Of a stretch of DNA of 64,000 nucleotides, positions 36,501-48,140 are shown piece by piece. The number at the start of each line of letters is the position of its first letter. The stretch's first letter is position 1. A program made the position numbers and the translations under genes. The stretch covers positions 132,282,924-132,346,923 of the forward strand of contig JAVMKO010000003.1 in the NCBI GenBank assembly GCA_032164245.1. Direction: 5' to 3'. Source of the stretch: Sternotherus odoratus. Lineage: Eukaryota > Chordata > Testudines > Kinosternidae. Under the pieces are notes generated by a model that did no database searches, had not been told where the DNA came from, and was given only the letters and a program-made list of their open reading frames with translations.

Positions 36501-37814
36501 GTGTTGGGAGGAGAGGTGAAGATCTTTCTTTTGTTATTGATAGGTAGTCTTCAGAATGAAAAATTGAGAAAAGTGTCCTACTCTGCCATAGCTACAGAGG
36601 TGCTAAATATGATATGTAAAAGCAATGCTGTCCTATTAGAAAATAGTAAAAGCACGATACATGGCATTTCAGTTTCCTTTTGAAAATCCAGACAAGATTT
36701 TCACCTTGTTTCACTGCATCAGGTTCTACAGAGAAAAGAAATAGGTCAATGTTCTACAGACAAGAAAAAAAGATTAACAAATTGTTAATCCAGTAATTGC
36801 AACAAATAATTAGCTTTCTAGTAATGAGATATCCAAGCACCGTGAATAGGAATTATATCAAACATGGACACACTCTTTGCCCCCTACTTATCTTCCTTGT
36901 TGTTTTTTTTTATTATTTGAGATGAAAGTAAGCAATTTTCTTGCTATTAAAAACATTTTTTTTAAAAATAAATCCCTTCCTAGTAAACTTGTAAACCAAA
37001 CAATTCAAAGGAAGAATAAGAGTTTCTTATTTTTTTCTCTTCTACTTACCCTCCTCATTATGGAAGTAAACTTACCTGTTTCATAAATGCCTGTTGTAAA
37101 TTCCTCTTATTACTGTAGATTGTTTTTATCAGAAATGCTATAACTCATGAAGCTTAGGGTTTGGAACTGTTGTTCACATTCAAATTAGTTTGAACCAAAA
37201 TCCAATTCTAAGCACTCCAGAAATTTGGGGAAGTTCATATCAGGATCCAAATCAAAACTTTTGCTTTTTGGCCCATCTCTCATATCTGAACAATACTTTG
37301 TTTTATATGTAGTACCTGCTATCTGTGTTTCTCAAAGCTCATTACCAACAACATTCCTTGATAAAAATTCCACTGCATTTTACCTTTTCAGTATTATGTG
37401 GGTCCTTGTATTTTTCTTATAAAATCATGTTACCTAAACCAATTCTAAGGAGAATTTAAAATATTTCAAGCTAAATATTTGAAAATGGCTTTGCTGGCCA
37501 AAGAAGACAGGACCCAGCTGTGTTAAAACTGTCCTGTAAAGTCACTAGCTGGCTGAACTATACTGAAAATGTTTTAGATACTTTAAGCGACACTCAATAC
37601 AAGATCAGCTGGGGCCATAGCCTTAGTAATGTGTCCCTGGTTCTAGACCTGGCTCCTGTATTTGGACTTTGGCAAGTTGAGAGCTGCTGCCTTCAAATCT
37701 CATTTTCCCCTTGTTTGTCACCCAAGTATTAGAAACCTGCTTTGCAAATTCCTCACCAGCCCAGGCCCTGTCTGCCCAGGGGGTAGGAAGCAGCTTTGAG
37801 AGCAGAACTCAGCC
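33586..37814. other. Repeat-poor AT-rich non-coding DNA
   Basis: No exon, RNA gene or mobile element is recognised. Homopolymer A/T runs are frequent. A C-run lies at about 37809-37825. Confidence 0.5.
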
Positions 37815-38110
37815 CCCCCCCCCCCATCCCTCCCTAGTAACCTCTAAAAGAAGCTGCTTTGGAGTCTCCTCTCATTTGCATGGGGAGATTTAATTTCCAT
37901 CTCTTAAATATGACGAATTGCTGAGATTTCCTTCAGTTAATGCTTTTAACAGCTCCCAATAAACTTCATTAATCAGGCCAGCTCTAGGCCCAATGTGCAG
38001 CCTGGAAGGAGCTAATTTGCCTGATGAGCCCCCGACTTTAGTGAATAAACAGGTGGATAAGCTGAAGGTTTTATGGCCTTAATTACACTCTAATCAGTTC
38101 AGCACTTGGC
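37815..38110. promoter_or_regulatory. Candidate conserved non-coding element (homeodomain/POU motifs)
   Basis: Within about 300 bases there are a perfect octamer ATTTGCAT (37874-37881), several TTAAT/ATTAA/TAATTA cores including CATTAATCAGG and CCTTAATTACAC, and balanced, non-repetitive composition. It sits about 1 kb upstream of the CpG-dense island in repeat-poor DNA. These are features of developmental enhancers. Conservation itself cannot be tested here, so this call is inference from motif content and context. Confidence 0.35.
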
Positions 38111-38149
38111 GGGCAAAAGGGAAGAGGGATAAAGGAGGCCACAGCAGTA

Positions 38150-38350
38150 GCAGCAGCTTTTCTCTTCCTTCTCCTCCATCTCTCTGCTTTTTCACCCTCC
38201 TGTGTCTCTGTCCCACTTTCACACCCTCTTTTGCTTTTCCTTTGCATTCTCTGTCTCCCTCGCATGTTGCTGCTTTTCCTTTTCTTCTCCCTTCCTTTTC
38301 GGGGAGGGAATTTTCACCCATGCCCCATTTCCTTCCCTTTCCGTCTGTGT

Positions 38351-38399
<49 letters not shown>

Positions 38400-38570
38400 C
38401 CCGTTTTGTTTCTTTTCCTTTCTGTGCCTTTGCAATGCGCACTTTGTGCCCTGCCTTGTCTTTCCCTCTGTTCGGTTGGCCCCTTGCTCCTCTTTCACCT
38501 TTTTCCCCCCTCCTCTCAATCTGTGCCTCTGCCTCCCCCCTTCTCTCCTCCTCTACCACATATTCTCCCT
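38150..38570 (+). repeat. Pyrimidine-rich low-complexity tract
   Basis: The plus strand is almost entirely C and T for about 400 bases, broken mainly by the (CA)22 repeat. Such strand-asymmetric tracts can form triplex DNA. The long open frames on both strands (up to 167 codons) reflect the composition and are not genes. Confidence 0.75.
38352..38395 (+). repeat. (CA)22 microsatellite
   Basis: An uninterrupted 44-base AC run. It is the longest perfect dinucleotide repeat in the window. Confidence 0.97.
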
Positions 38571-38810
38571 GTCACAGTTAGACCGCCTGACAAATCACTT
38601 CAAGGGCAGCCTAACTTTGAAGGACAAGACAAAGCTTTAGCATATGGTCCAATCCCCAGATGTTTGTCTTTCTCTCTCTCCCTCTCCCCCTCCAAGAAAG
38701 GCTAGTTGGGAAGCTGGGCTCTTTTCCCTTTCCATGCTCTAAGTTTTGCTTGGGGTCTCTAACTAGCAGCCTGGGCTGCATTTTCCCTTTACAGCCTCTC
38801 TGGCAGCAGA

Positions 38811-38824
38811 GGGGGGGGGGGGGA
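38811..38824 (+). repeat. Poly-G tract
   Basis: About 13 G in a row, followed by AGGGG. Further G runs at about 38964 and 39492 make the region G-rich in patches and able in principle to form quadruplexes. Confidence 0.8.
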
Positions 38825-39099
38825 GGGGTCACTAGTGCTTTCCTTGAACCTAGTGATAGTTTTGTACAGCGTGGCTTCGGGAAGTCTCAGGCCTGTTAAC
38901 CCACAAGCCAGGGGGACCCCTTTGTCTCCTAGCCAGTTACAGAGGGTGTGTGGTGTGTTAAGGGAGGGGGGGGGAACCTTATAGGAAAGTGGCACCTGAA
39001 TGCTCTTTTGCCACTGACAGTAGCATCCATGAGACTCAGCATAACCCAGGGCAGGAGGAAAGTGTTGGAACTGGACCAGGGAAGGGTATGCGAGAGAGA

Positions 39100-39530
39100 T
39101 TTACTGAGCCCGGAGAAAGAAAGCTCCTGGCTGCGCCTCCTTCCCCTTCCTTCGCTCCGAGCTGCACCGGATCCCACTGCAAATAAATAAACCCGACGCA
39201 GGCAGCAGAATTAATACCTCGCTGCAGCAGCAGCAACGAGAGGGGTCGCAGGCTGCGAGCCTCGCTGTGGCCATTGCTCTGCCGCTGTGGGGGAGAACAC
39301 AGGAGGAGGAGGACCCTGCCCCGCACAAGTCTTGCGAGAAACCGAGCCCGGCCGCAGCGGTCCCCGCTCGCTGGCTCCTACTCCGGGAGTAGGGGCAGCT
39401 GCTCGCTCGGAGAGGCGCACGCGCTAGGGAGCGAGGCTTGTGTTGCTTCGCGTTGGCGGCTTTTCCAGGTTGAGGGGGCTGCAGCCGCTCCGGGGGGGGA
39501 TGAGTGTGAGCAGCAAGCGCACGCTAATCG
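39100..39530. promoter_or_regulatory. CpG island, candidate promoter/first exon
   Basis: By hand I count about three dozen CpG dinucleotides in roughly 400 bases, while most of the window is AT-rich and CpG-poor. GC-rich words such as GCCCGGCCGCAGCGG and GAGGCGCACGCGC occur here. In vertebrates such islands usually mark transcription starts. An AAATAAATAAA word lies at about 39181. A 28-codon frame starts at ATG 39500 (MSVSSKRTLIAMYKAF...) and stops at about 39586, but I do not recognise the peptide. Orientation and the gene served are unknown. Confidence 0.6.
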
Positions 39531-39619
39531 CCATGTACAAAGCCTTCCTGCAAACCCAACCAAACCGTTTGTTTCATTGTTTCTGATCTGCGAGCACAGG
39601 GGCTAGAAATGCCGAAGTG

Positions 39620-42600
39620 AAGCTGCATCATTAGAGAACAAAACTCTTTCAGTAGCAGCGGTTTGACACACGGTGCCCCTCGGGGGGTTGGGTTGGTTTT
39701 GTTTTTCTTCCCTGAGGTCTTGTCCTCTGGTAACAATGCACCTTTAGTTTCCTTACCCAACGGCCCAGCCGTCACCATAACTTCAATATCCCTTCTGTGA
39801 ACTTCGAAAGAAAGCATCGAAGGGGCAATTGTGAAACATTTATTAACAATGTGAAGAACCAGCTGAAAAACGGGGAGTTCAAATAAATGTTGGCAACTGA
39901 CATGTAGCTGGCTGGAGTAGCTCAGAACTTCTTGGAAGCAATTGTCGCCTTCTCCAATATATGAGCTCGAAAAGCCTTTGTTTCAGCATTTTAGTTTTCC
40001 AAAAAATGCATCAGCATTTGAATTGGCAAATAGACTATTAGGAAAATAAAAATACTTAAGAACTCCTTCATATGGTTCCTAAGCATGTAGAGGCCATAAT
40101 ATTGACTTTAAAATTAAAAGCCCCACATACATAGAATATCATTGTCTAATGTTTGTATAGCAGGGATCACGTTCTTCCTGCTGTTTCAGGGGTTGGCATG
40201 TTTTAGATTTGAAATTTGCATGGATGTGTTTCGATTGTTCCCGCCAATATTTTAAGTGTTCCTTTTATTTTAAAGTGAGCTAATTATTTTTTCACAGATT
40301 TGCATATAACAAATAGTTGTAGAGTTCGATTTAATTATATATTTTTTTAAAAAAACAGGAAACATATGATCCTTATGTATCATTACCTGAATTTTATAGA
40401 TTCCTGTTATGTATTTAAAAGAAATCTACACAATAGTCTCTAGAAACATTTAGATCAAATGTTTTCTGTGCATATATTACAATACATTTTGCTTACATAC
40501 ATTTTTACAAAAAGGGCAGAATTAGCACAATCGTAACTGTGGTTTCTTAAATTTAGCTTACTACTAAACTAAAAAGTCTTTCAAAAAAAGTACTATATTA
40601 AGTCAAGTCCTTCCAATAATTTGCCAGAAAAAGGATTGCTTTGAAGCAAGCTGTTCGATTATCTTTCAGAGGTTTCCTATATTTTATATTAAACATTTTA
40701 AGGCTCTGAGTATTTCAGCTGTATTAAGCATTGTCTTTTTTGTAGCTCTGTTATATTATGATAAAGTGAAAACTTGTCACTTGTATTAACAGTTTAGGAG
40801 AAATCAAATGGATGTCAACAACCTGCAGTCTCTACTTACTGTACCTAGACTAAATTGTTTGCACCTTAATAAAATCACACTGTGTATAGTTATGTTGCCT
40901 TGATAGAATTTAGATCTTGTTACCCTGTGAGTCAATTTTAGGTCTTTATATTGTGGTGTCGGCCAATAATGAAATGCAATTAAAATATTTCTAAAATGCA
41001 AGATAATTTCCCCCCAAGTTCTGAAAATTCTTGAACTGGCCCTGGAGAAATACAAATGCACAAGCGACAGGCGAAGCAGGCCCTGTGTTCAGCACTCAAT
41101 CATTTCCTGTCACAGGTGCAGCCACTATGCATTATCCTGCCATGATTGATAGAGTGGGTTTCTGCAGACTGGGGGAGCTGGGCATGGCTCAGATGGGGCC
41201 CTGTCATTCTGGCTCCATTTCATACTACCTGTAGGGAAAAGAGAAACTTTGTGAGGATTGGTTGTTCATTGCTGTTTAGACATTTTAGTTCTTCATATAT
41301 GATGTAAAGGTCATATTTCCAAAAAGTTAAATATAGCTTCTAGCTCCATATTGTAACAATCCACATTGTGGGAGGGAGAGGGGAACTTCACAGGACCTAC
41401 TTGAATGAGTAATGTTAAAATGATAAGCTGCAAGCAGCTATACTAAGTTTTACTTATTGAAAAGTTCATTAATGGGCTGTTTTACCTGGTGTTTTTTAAC
41501 TAGATTCTTCAACAGAATTATTTGAAATAATCAGAATGGAGAGCAGGACCAAGCTTTAGTATGGAATCATATATTTAAGATGAATTTGATATCGCTGACA
41601 CTTGTGGAAAAATTAGATAAAATATACATTAGCATAGATCATTGTATATAAAATAAAATTATATATTGAGATTCTATTCCCAGTGTATTACAGACAACCA
41701 GAAAGTCTACCTAAAGAAAATATTATTGCTCTAGGATATAATGTAATAATTTATGCAGTTGGATTCTTTGACACATTTTTGTTCAGCTGGGGAACAGATT
41801 TTAGGTTTCTTTGCCTGTGATCATTCAAGATCTTGGCTAATTGATGTAAGATCAAAGATGACAACAATCTCACTAGTGTTATGTAAAATTATAATATCCT
41901 CCATTTCCTTCATTTTATTCTGAAGTGGCTGTAGGCAAAATAATTTGCATAAAGAGTTTCATTTTAAATTGTAAAATTTCTTTCAGTGGGACTGTTATGT
42001 GGTCCTCAATGAATTCTACAGATACTAAAAACCAAACCAAAATGAACATATAAACATAGTTTTATGTGATTCTGGGGAAAAACAGCTAGTTTTGTTTTAA
42101 ATATAGTAATAAGTTACAAAAAATGTATGGAAGGGAATTTAAAAATATTTTTTAGTTAATCTTTACATTAGATTGATAGTATTGCTGACAGAGACAAATC
42201 TTAGATAGCAATTGATGGCCCCTTATTTATCTCCCCACTCTCCTCCATTTTATTTGTTGTATCCAAAACTGCCACAAAATATAAAAAATAAATTAATTGC
42301 TCAGTCTTTCTTTTCATTATATAAAGAGTTCCAAGAATCAGAATTTTCACCACAAACAGCCTTCCCTAAGGCATACTTGTGGCTTATATTTGGATTTTTT
42401 TTTTTTGTAAAAAGCAATGTTAAGTAAACCTAAATGAATTAAAACTTAGTTCATGATATTTATACCATGAGGACCCTCAACATTATTTTTCCACTTTTAA
42501 AATTATTTGGAATGAATTTCAGAGGCGACAATAAACATGAATAAATCTCATTGCTACCCACCCATGGACTGTGTGGTTTTGAAAGTTGCATATTTTTTCC

Positions 42601-43122
42601 ATGAAAACCATTTAGGGAAGAGGGACATTTTATCTCTGAGGTTTTTTCAGTGGTATAGAAATGTAACAAATTAATTACCTATTAGTAATGTTCTCTGTTA
42701 CCTTTAAAATATAAGGTGAGTAGCACAAGATCATTTTCAAATAATCTCTCCTCCCCCTCCCGATTTGCAGCATTTTGGAATACTTTTCTGCTAAAGAGTA
42801 AATCGAGAGAGACTATTTAATTGCTTAAACATTGTATTTGCTAATGTGTTATACCAAAGGACGTTAAAATGTAAAGAAGCTACATTTACAGTGGTAATCA
42901 TTTTTAACACCTCCTTTTTAATAGTACATCATAGCTAATTCAGTGTGCCCTGCTTTAGAGTTGCCACAAAATAACAAATGGTTGTTACAAAATGCTCACA
43001 AATCAGGATATTCCTTTAACATCTCTTTTATTACTGTAACATGAAAAATGTCCCCTTCCATATATTATGCTATCACTGCATTAAGGGGCTTATTTGGAGA
43101 GAGAAATTATATATATAATACC
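39620..43122. other. Repeat-poor AT-rich non-coding DNA
   Basis: No mobile element or exon is recognised. A less AT-rich patch at about 41035-41230 contains mixed, non-repetitive sequence with a 67-codon frame of no known domain. Confidence 0.5.
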
Positions 43123-43163
43123 TGTGTGTGTGTGTGTACACACACACACACACACACACACAC
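43123..43163. repeat. (TG)n-TA-(CA)n self-complementary microsatellite
   Basis: About seven or eight TG repeats run directly into a longer CA run through TGTACA, preceded by ATATATATAATA. The tract is an alternating purine-pyrimidine inverted repeat, able in principle to form Z-DNA or a cruciform. Confidence 0.93.
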
Positions 43164-44375
43164 CAAAACTGCATATTTTTATATAACAGAATTTTTGTTT
43201 TGTGAATGATCTTTATTACAAATAAAACAGATGTTTACTGAGAATAAGATGACTAAATTTAGGTAACATAGTTGTATTCATTGGTAAGAGAGAACTTCTT
43301 TGATTATCATAAATTCAGTAGGTGATTTTTCTCTGTAGGTTTGATGTATATTTTCCATAAAGAAATGCAAAAAAGAAAAGGACCCATACACAAAGATGAG
43401 GTGCGCTCACATAGAATGAGTGTAGGTTGACAGTCCGTTGCCTTTATAAACATATGATATACCCAGAGGCTAATGCAATGCTGCCAACACAACTACTAAA
43501 TGAGTCTGCCAAATAGCCAGATGCTGCAGCTGGAAAAGCATTTTCATTGTCATAGCAGCTGCATACTGTGATTGCCATCCCAAAAGAAGGAAGACGACGT
43601 GGGGTATGGTTATCCAGTTAAATGATACCCAATCATACCTTTCTGTGTGGGTGTGTGTGTCTATAGGTATATGTATATCTGAGGGTTGTTCTTTTCAATA
43701 GTGACTCAAAAATATATATTTTGATTACCAATAGCTCATTAAAGTAAATATAAAAAAGTCAGGAGAAAAAGCATTTAAAAAAATATCTAAGATGGAAAAA
43801 AATTAGATTTGTATGTTTACACTTTATTGGCTAACACAAGTGGTGACTCAAACACCACGTTTCAATGGGATATTAGTGAAGGGTCACCACAATCCTGTAA
43901 TCTACTCGCATGGAGCAACTCGTGAGAGTAAAGATTGCAGGACAGCTTGGGGACAGCCCACATGAAGGTTGCAGGATCTCTCCCATAGTTAGCATAGGTA
44001 ATATAGCAAATTTCAGAAAATAATTTTCCCATTTTCAAGAAAAAGTGGGTCAGTGTTGAGCATCCCTTATACCATTGATTAGCAGCCCGTGGTCTCCGTT
44101 GGTGAAGAGCTCAATCCTACTAATTGTGATCGGTGGTGCAGCTCCTCCTAGTCCTGTATATTATAGCTTTGAATTTATAGTCACTTACAGAGACAGGTGT
44201 TAGCTATAGTTTGTATTGTGAGACTGCTTAATGGACACTTAAGAATCATAGTGACGTTCAACTGGACTTCCTGTTCTTAACTGACGCTTACTTCAGATTT
44301 GTAATCTAAATTCATGAAAAAGCCTTTATATAAAATTTGAGATTTGGAAAGTACATGGTAAAAATATCCTATATC
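43164..44375. other. Repeat-poor non-coding DNA
   Basis: No gene or mobile element is recognised. A short (GT)n run is near 43647. Confidence 0.5.
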
Positions 44376-45716
44376 TAGGGTTGTCAACTTTCTAATCATA
44401 CAAAACTGCACTCCCTTGCCCTGCCATGGACCTTCTCTGAGGCCCCGCCTCCTCACTCCCCTCCCCCCCCCATTGCTTGCTCTCCCCCACCATCATTCAG
44501 AGTCCAGAGAAGGGCAACAAAAATGATTAGGGGCCTGGAGTGCATGATTTATGAGGAGAGGCTGAGAGAACTGGGATTGTTTAGTCTACAGAAGAGAGGG
44601 CTGAGGGGAGATTTGATAGCTGCTTTCAACTACCTGAAAGGGGGTTCTAAAGAAGATGGATCTAGACTGTTCTCAGTGGTACCAGATGACAGAACAAGTA
44701 GTAATGGTCTCAAGTTGCAGTTGGGAAGGTTTAGATTGGATATTAGGAAAAACTTTTTCACTAGGAGGGTAGTGAAGCATTGGAATGGGTTACCTAGGGA
44801 GGTGGTAGAATCCCCTTCCTTAGAGGTTTTTAAGTTCAGGCTTGCCAAAGCCTTGGCTGGGATGATTTAGTTGGGGATTGGTCCTGCTTTGATCAGGGGG
44901 TTGGACTAGATGATCTCCAGAGGTCCCTTCCAACTCTAATATTTCACTTTTGCTAGGCTGGGGCAGGGGATTCGGGTGCAGGAAGTGGTGAGGGCTATGG
45001 CCTGGGGTGTGGACTCCAGGGTGGGGCCAGAAATGAGAGGTTCAGGGTGCAGAAGCGAACTCAGGTGGGGCAGGGGATTGGAGTATAGGAGGGGTGTGGG
45101 CTCTGGCTGGGGGTTTGGGTTCAGGGGTGGGGCCAGAGAGGGGTTTGGGTATAGGAGGAGACTCAGGGCTGGGCCAGAGTGTGAGAGGGATGTGGAGTGC
45201 AGTCTCCAGAAGGAGGCTCAAGGCAGGTGGTTGGGATGTGGGTTCTGGGAAGGAGTTAGTGTGTGGGTTAGGGTTCCAACCTGGGGCAGGCTTCAGGAGG
45301 GCGGTGCCTACCTCAGGTGGTTCCCAATTGGCAGCTCAGTGGGGCTAAGGCAGGCACCCTGCCTGTCTTGCCTCTGCACAGCTCCCGGAGGCAGCTGACA
45401 TGTCCAGCTCCTAGCCAGAGGAGATGGGGGCTCTGTGCGCTGCCTGTGCCTGCAGGTGCCACTCCCGCAGCTCCTATTGCCAGGAGTAGAGCCGGTGCTC
45501 AGAGCGGGGACAGGGCCTGGAGGCCCCGTGGCTGGCCCTGCACCTAGGAGCCGACCATGCCAGCCGCTTCCAGGAGCCACGTGGAGCTAGGGCAGGCAAG
45601 GAGCCTACCTTAGCTCCGCTGTGCCGCCGACCAGACTTCTAGCAGCTTGACCAGAACCACCTGTGTCCTTTTTTGATCAGGCATTCCAGTCAAAAACAGG
45701 AGGCCTGGTAACCCAA
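44376..45716 (-). mobile_element. hAT-like non-autonomous element, copy C, with nested CR1
   Basis: It starts TAGGGTTGTCAACTTTC and ends CCTGGTAACCCAA. The flanks CCTATATC (44368-44375) and CCTAGATC (45717-45724) agree at 7 of 8 positions. Compared with copies A and B the order is reversed: the TCTAATCATAC end comes first and the CCAGTCAAAAACAGG end last. The GC-rich quasi-periodic interior (about 44950-45310) carries GGGGTTCAGG-like words. A CR1 fragment (about 44500-44948) interrupts it, so its own length is about 0.9 kb. Confidence 0.83.
44500..44948 (+). mobile_element. CR1 LINE 3' fragment nested in a hAT-like element
   Basis: An open frame at 44523-44870 encodes the end of CR1 ORF2. 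Motifs in order are [67 protein letters not shown] and [12 protein letters not shown]. The downstream tail GGACTAGATGATCTCCAGAG ending CTTCCAACTCTAATATTT is the CR1 3' end. Sequence differs clearly from the CR1 at 12058, so it is another subfamily, and it has no internal stop in this part. It is strongly 5'-truncated. Confidence 0.93.
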
Positions 45717-47914
45717 CCTAGATCCTAACTATTTTCTATACTTATAATGGAACTGCCTTACTATTGTATTTTTTTAAGAGCTTGTCAGCCCTGTAAATGT
45801 CCCATGAAGGGTCTCTAGAAGAAAATCATTGCAAGTATTCTTTGTATATTATATATAACACATCCATAAAATTATAAACAAATGAAAATCCGTTGTATCT
45901 CTGAATATCATATTAAGACATGGAATCCAAAATAATGTTCAACAGAGCGCGCTCTCCATTTTTCTTAAGAATGTAAAATAAAGCAAATAGTCTACAACAA
46001 GATGGTTGTGGCACATTTTTCCATTATAATTTTTTATTGGGAGGTGACAATGTGAGTGTACAGAATACAAATGTCTGAAGAGTCGTTTTCTTCTTTAAAT
46101 AATGGTGTATACAGAATTTAAGTGCCTTCATATTATGTCTAGTGGAAAAACACAGCTAGCCAGAGACTGGGACAGTATCACTTTCATACACTTGAGAATT
46201 ATTTTTTTGGCTAAGATAAAGTTTGCTGTGACTTTGAATGGGGGATGGGAGGAAATGACTGAATTGCCAATTGAACTGGAATAAAATGGAATAAAAAGGA
46301 GAAGGAAATGTCCTACAAAAGAAGTTGCAAGGTAGATAAAGAACTTTTGTTTGCTGTTTGGTGGAATAGTTGTCTCCCAGTAGGCTGAACAGGCTGGCTG
46401 ATACATCCAGAGGGGCCGGGTGTCAGACTGGTGCAGGTGTCAGTGGCTGCCAGTGAGTGATTGCACCATCAGCCTCCTACCGTGATCCATCATGCGGGCC
46501 CAGCCGGTGAGGAATCACAGCCTCAGCAAGGTGCTGAGCCCAGCAACATATCGTTAAACAAGGTTACCACCAGCAGATTTGTTCCCATGATCAATCTGGT
46601 CAATAACCGTTCCACCTCACTGTACATTCCACCCCCCTCCCTTTTAAAACATAAACAAGTATTATGAAAGCACTGGCAAAACAAGGTAAAGCTTAAGAGG
46701 ACTTCATTTCTCCTGTGGCATTTTGCAAGCTTCTTTTAAAACCCTTATATATCTTGAAAAATAACATTCAGTACAAAATATATCCCCAGGCTAGTAACTC
46801 TGCCCTAATTCCATATTTTAGTACTTGATACTATTCCCCCCCCCCCCCTTCAATTGATCATTGAATGGAATTTCTTATTATTTTCACCCCTGACAAGAAT
46901 GTGAGGATTGGAAGTACATATTAGGATGTAGTATACTGTATAGTACCTATGTCAATTTAAATTGATCTTAAGCCATCTCCTGGGAGAAAGAAATAAAACA
47001 CTGCTGTTATTGCCTCATTTTAGTTCGTCTCGTGTTAACTCTTCACTAGAGCTGTGCAAACCCTCTCTCATCCCAGCTCACATAGCACTGCACCTCATAC
47101 ATACATTGCACATATGCAAAATCCCACATTCAAAATCACATGAATGCAGAAATCGTGTGTGTGTGCTCACTGGTACACAGGCTCTTGTTTTGCTGCAGTC
47201 ATTCAACACCAACTCATAGGCATTATTTGTGAGTTCTCAGCATTCCCCTGTTGTTCCCATGAGGCCAAAGTGTTAATGAATCTAACCTATGAACTGTACA
47301 CACATAAGTCAAGCCAGAGATGAGAAGCCAAATCAAAGTTTTATAAAATAATAGGCTGCAGCAGCTAAGCCAGCCTTTACAGTAGGCTATTGCAGATATT
47401 TCAGAGAACGAAGTAAAAGAAGCTAAAAAGAAAAACTGAACGACATCCACTCAGCTATGGAAAGATTATTTTACGAATATAGATCAGCCAGATACACCCG
47501 CTGTTCAGCAACACAAAAACAAAAATGTGAGGCCAGAGAGCACTTGTATAGTAACTGGCACTATACGTGTTAAAACGAGCTAGGAATTGAAGCCTCTCTC
47601 TGACAATGATGCCTGGTAACATATTAAATGATAATATTAAGTCAGCTATTCACTAACTAGGGAAACTGAAGTAGAGTTGTGTAGCTCTGTGTCTAGGAAT
47701 AGTATATTACGTCTCATTGTGATGGTAGATAAATCACAGGTATTAATAAAGTTTCCTGAATATTGACAGGAATAAAAAATAAGTGGGTACTCAGGGAAAC
47801 TGCATGAGGTAATAGATGTTCAGGCCAATACACAGGAGCTAGAAAGATACTTTTTTTTTCTTTTCAGATTTTTTTTTTGAGCTGGATAAGGGAGCGCAAC
47901 TAAAATATAGGTTC
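45717..47914. other. Non-coding DNA
   Basis: Mostly AT-rich. A GC-richer patch at about 46410-46560 has no recognised identity. A C-run lies at about 46835-46848. No exon is supported. Confidence 0.45.
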
Positions 47915-48140
47915 TAAGGTCTTGCCCACATAAGAAAGTTAGTTTTAACTAAACCGATTTATCAGGTGCAGAAGGCTGTATGACACACTTATTTTGGTTT
48001 AAGAGTGGTTTAAATCCATTAGGAGTCCATTAAAGCTAAGTCAGAATAAGACACATACAAACTGGAATGTCTTCATAGTGGTTTTCACTGGTTTAATTAA
48101 ATCCGTTTTAAATTCTTGCTCATGTAGACAAAGCATAAGC
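47915..48140. mobile_element. Probable decayed fold-back MITE
   Basis: The left part has GGTCTTGCCCACATAAG and GTTTTAACTAAACCGATTTA; the right part has AAATCCGTTTTAAATTC and CTCATGTAGACAAAGCATA. These are imperfect reverse complements of each other. The sequence style matches the GTCTACA-type MITEs elsewhere in the window. The target duplication is not clear. Confidence 0.5.

Noticed and set aside
38202..38705. 167-codon frame with a THTHTH run
   Set aside because: It reads through the pyrimidine tract and the CA microsatellite; the peptide is low complexity.
39500..39586. 28-codon frame in the CpG island (MSVSSKRTLIAMYKAF...)
   Set aside because: It is too short and not recognised; kept only as a note in the island entry, not called as a gene.
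43123..43163. CRISPR-like or tandem array
   Set aside because: It is a simple dinucleotide microsatellite; no repeat-spacer structure exists anywhere in the window.
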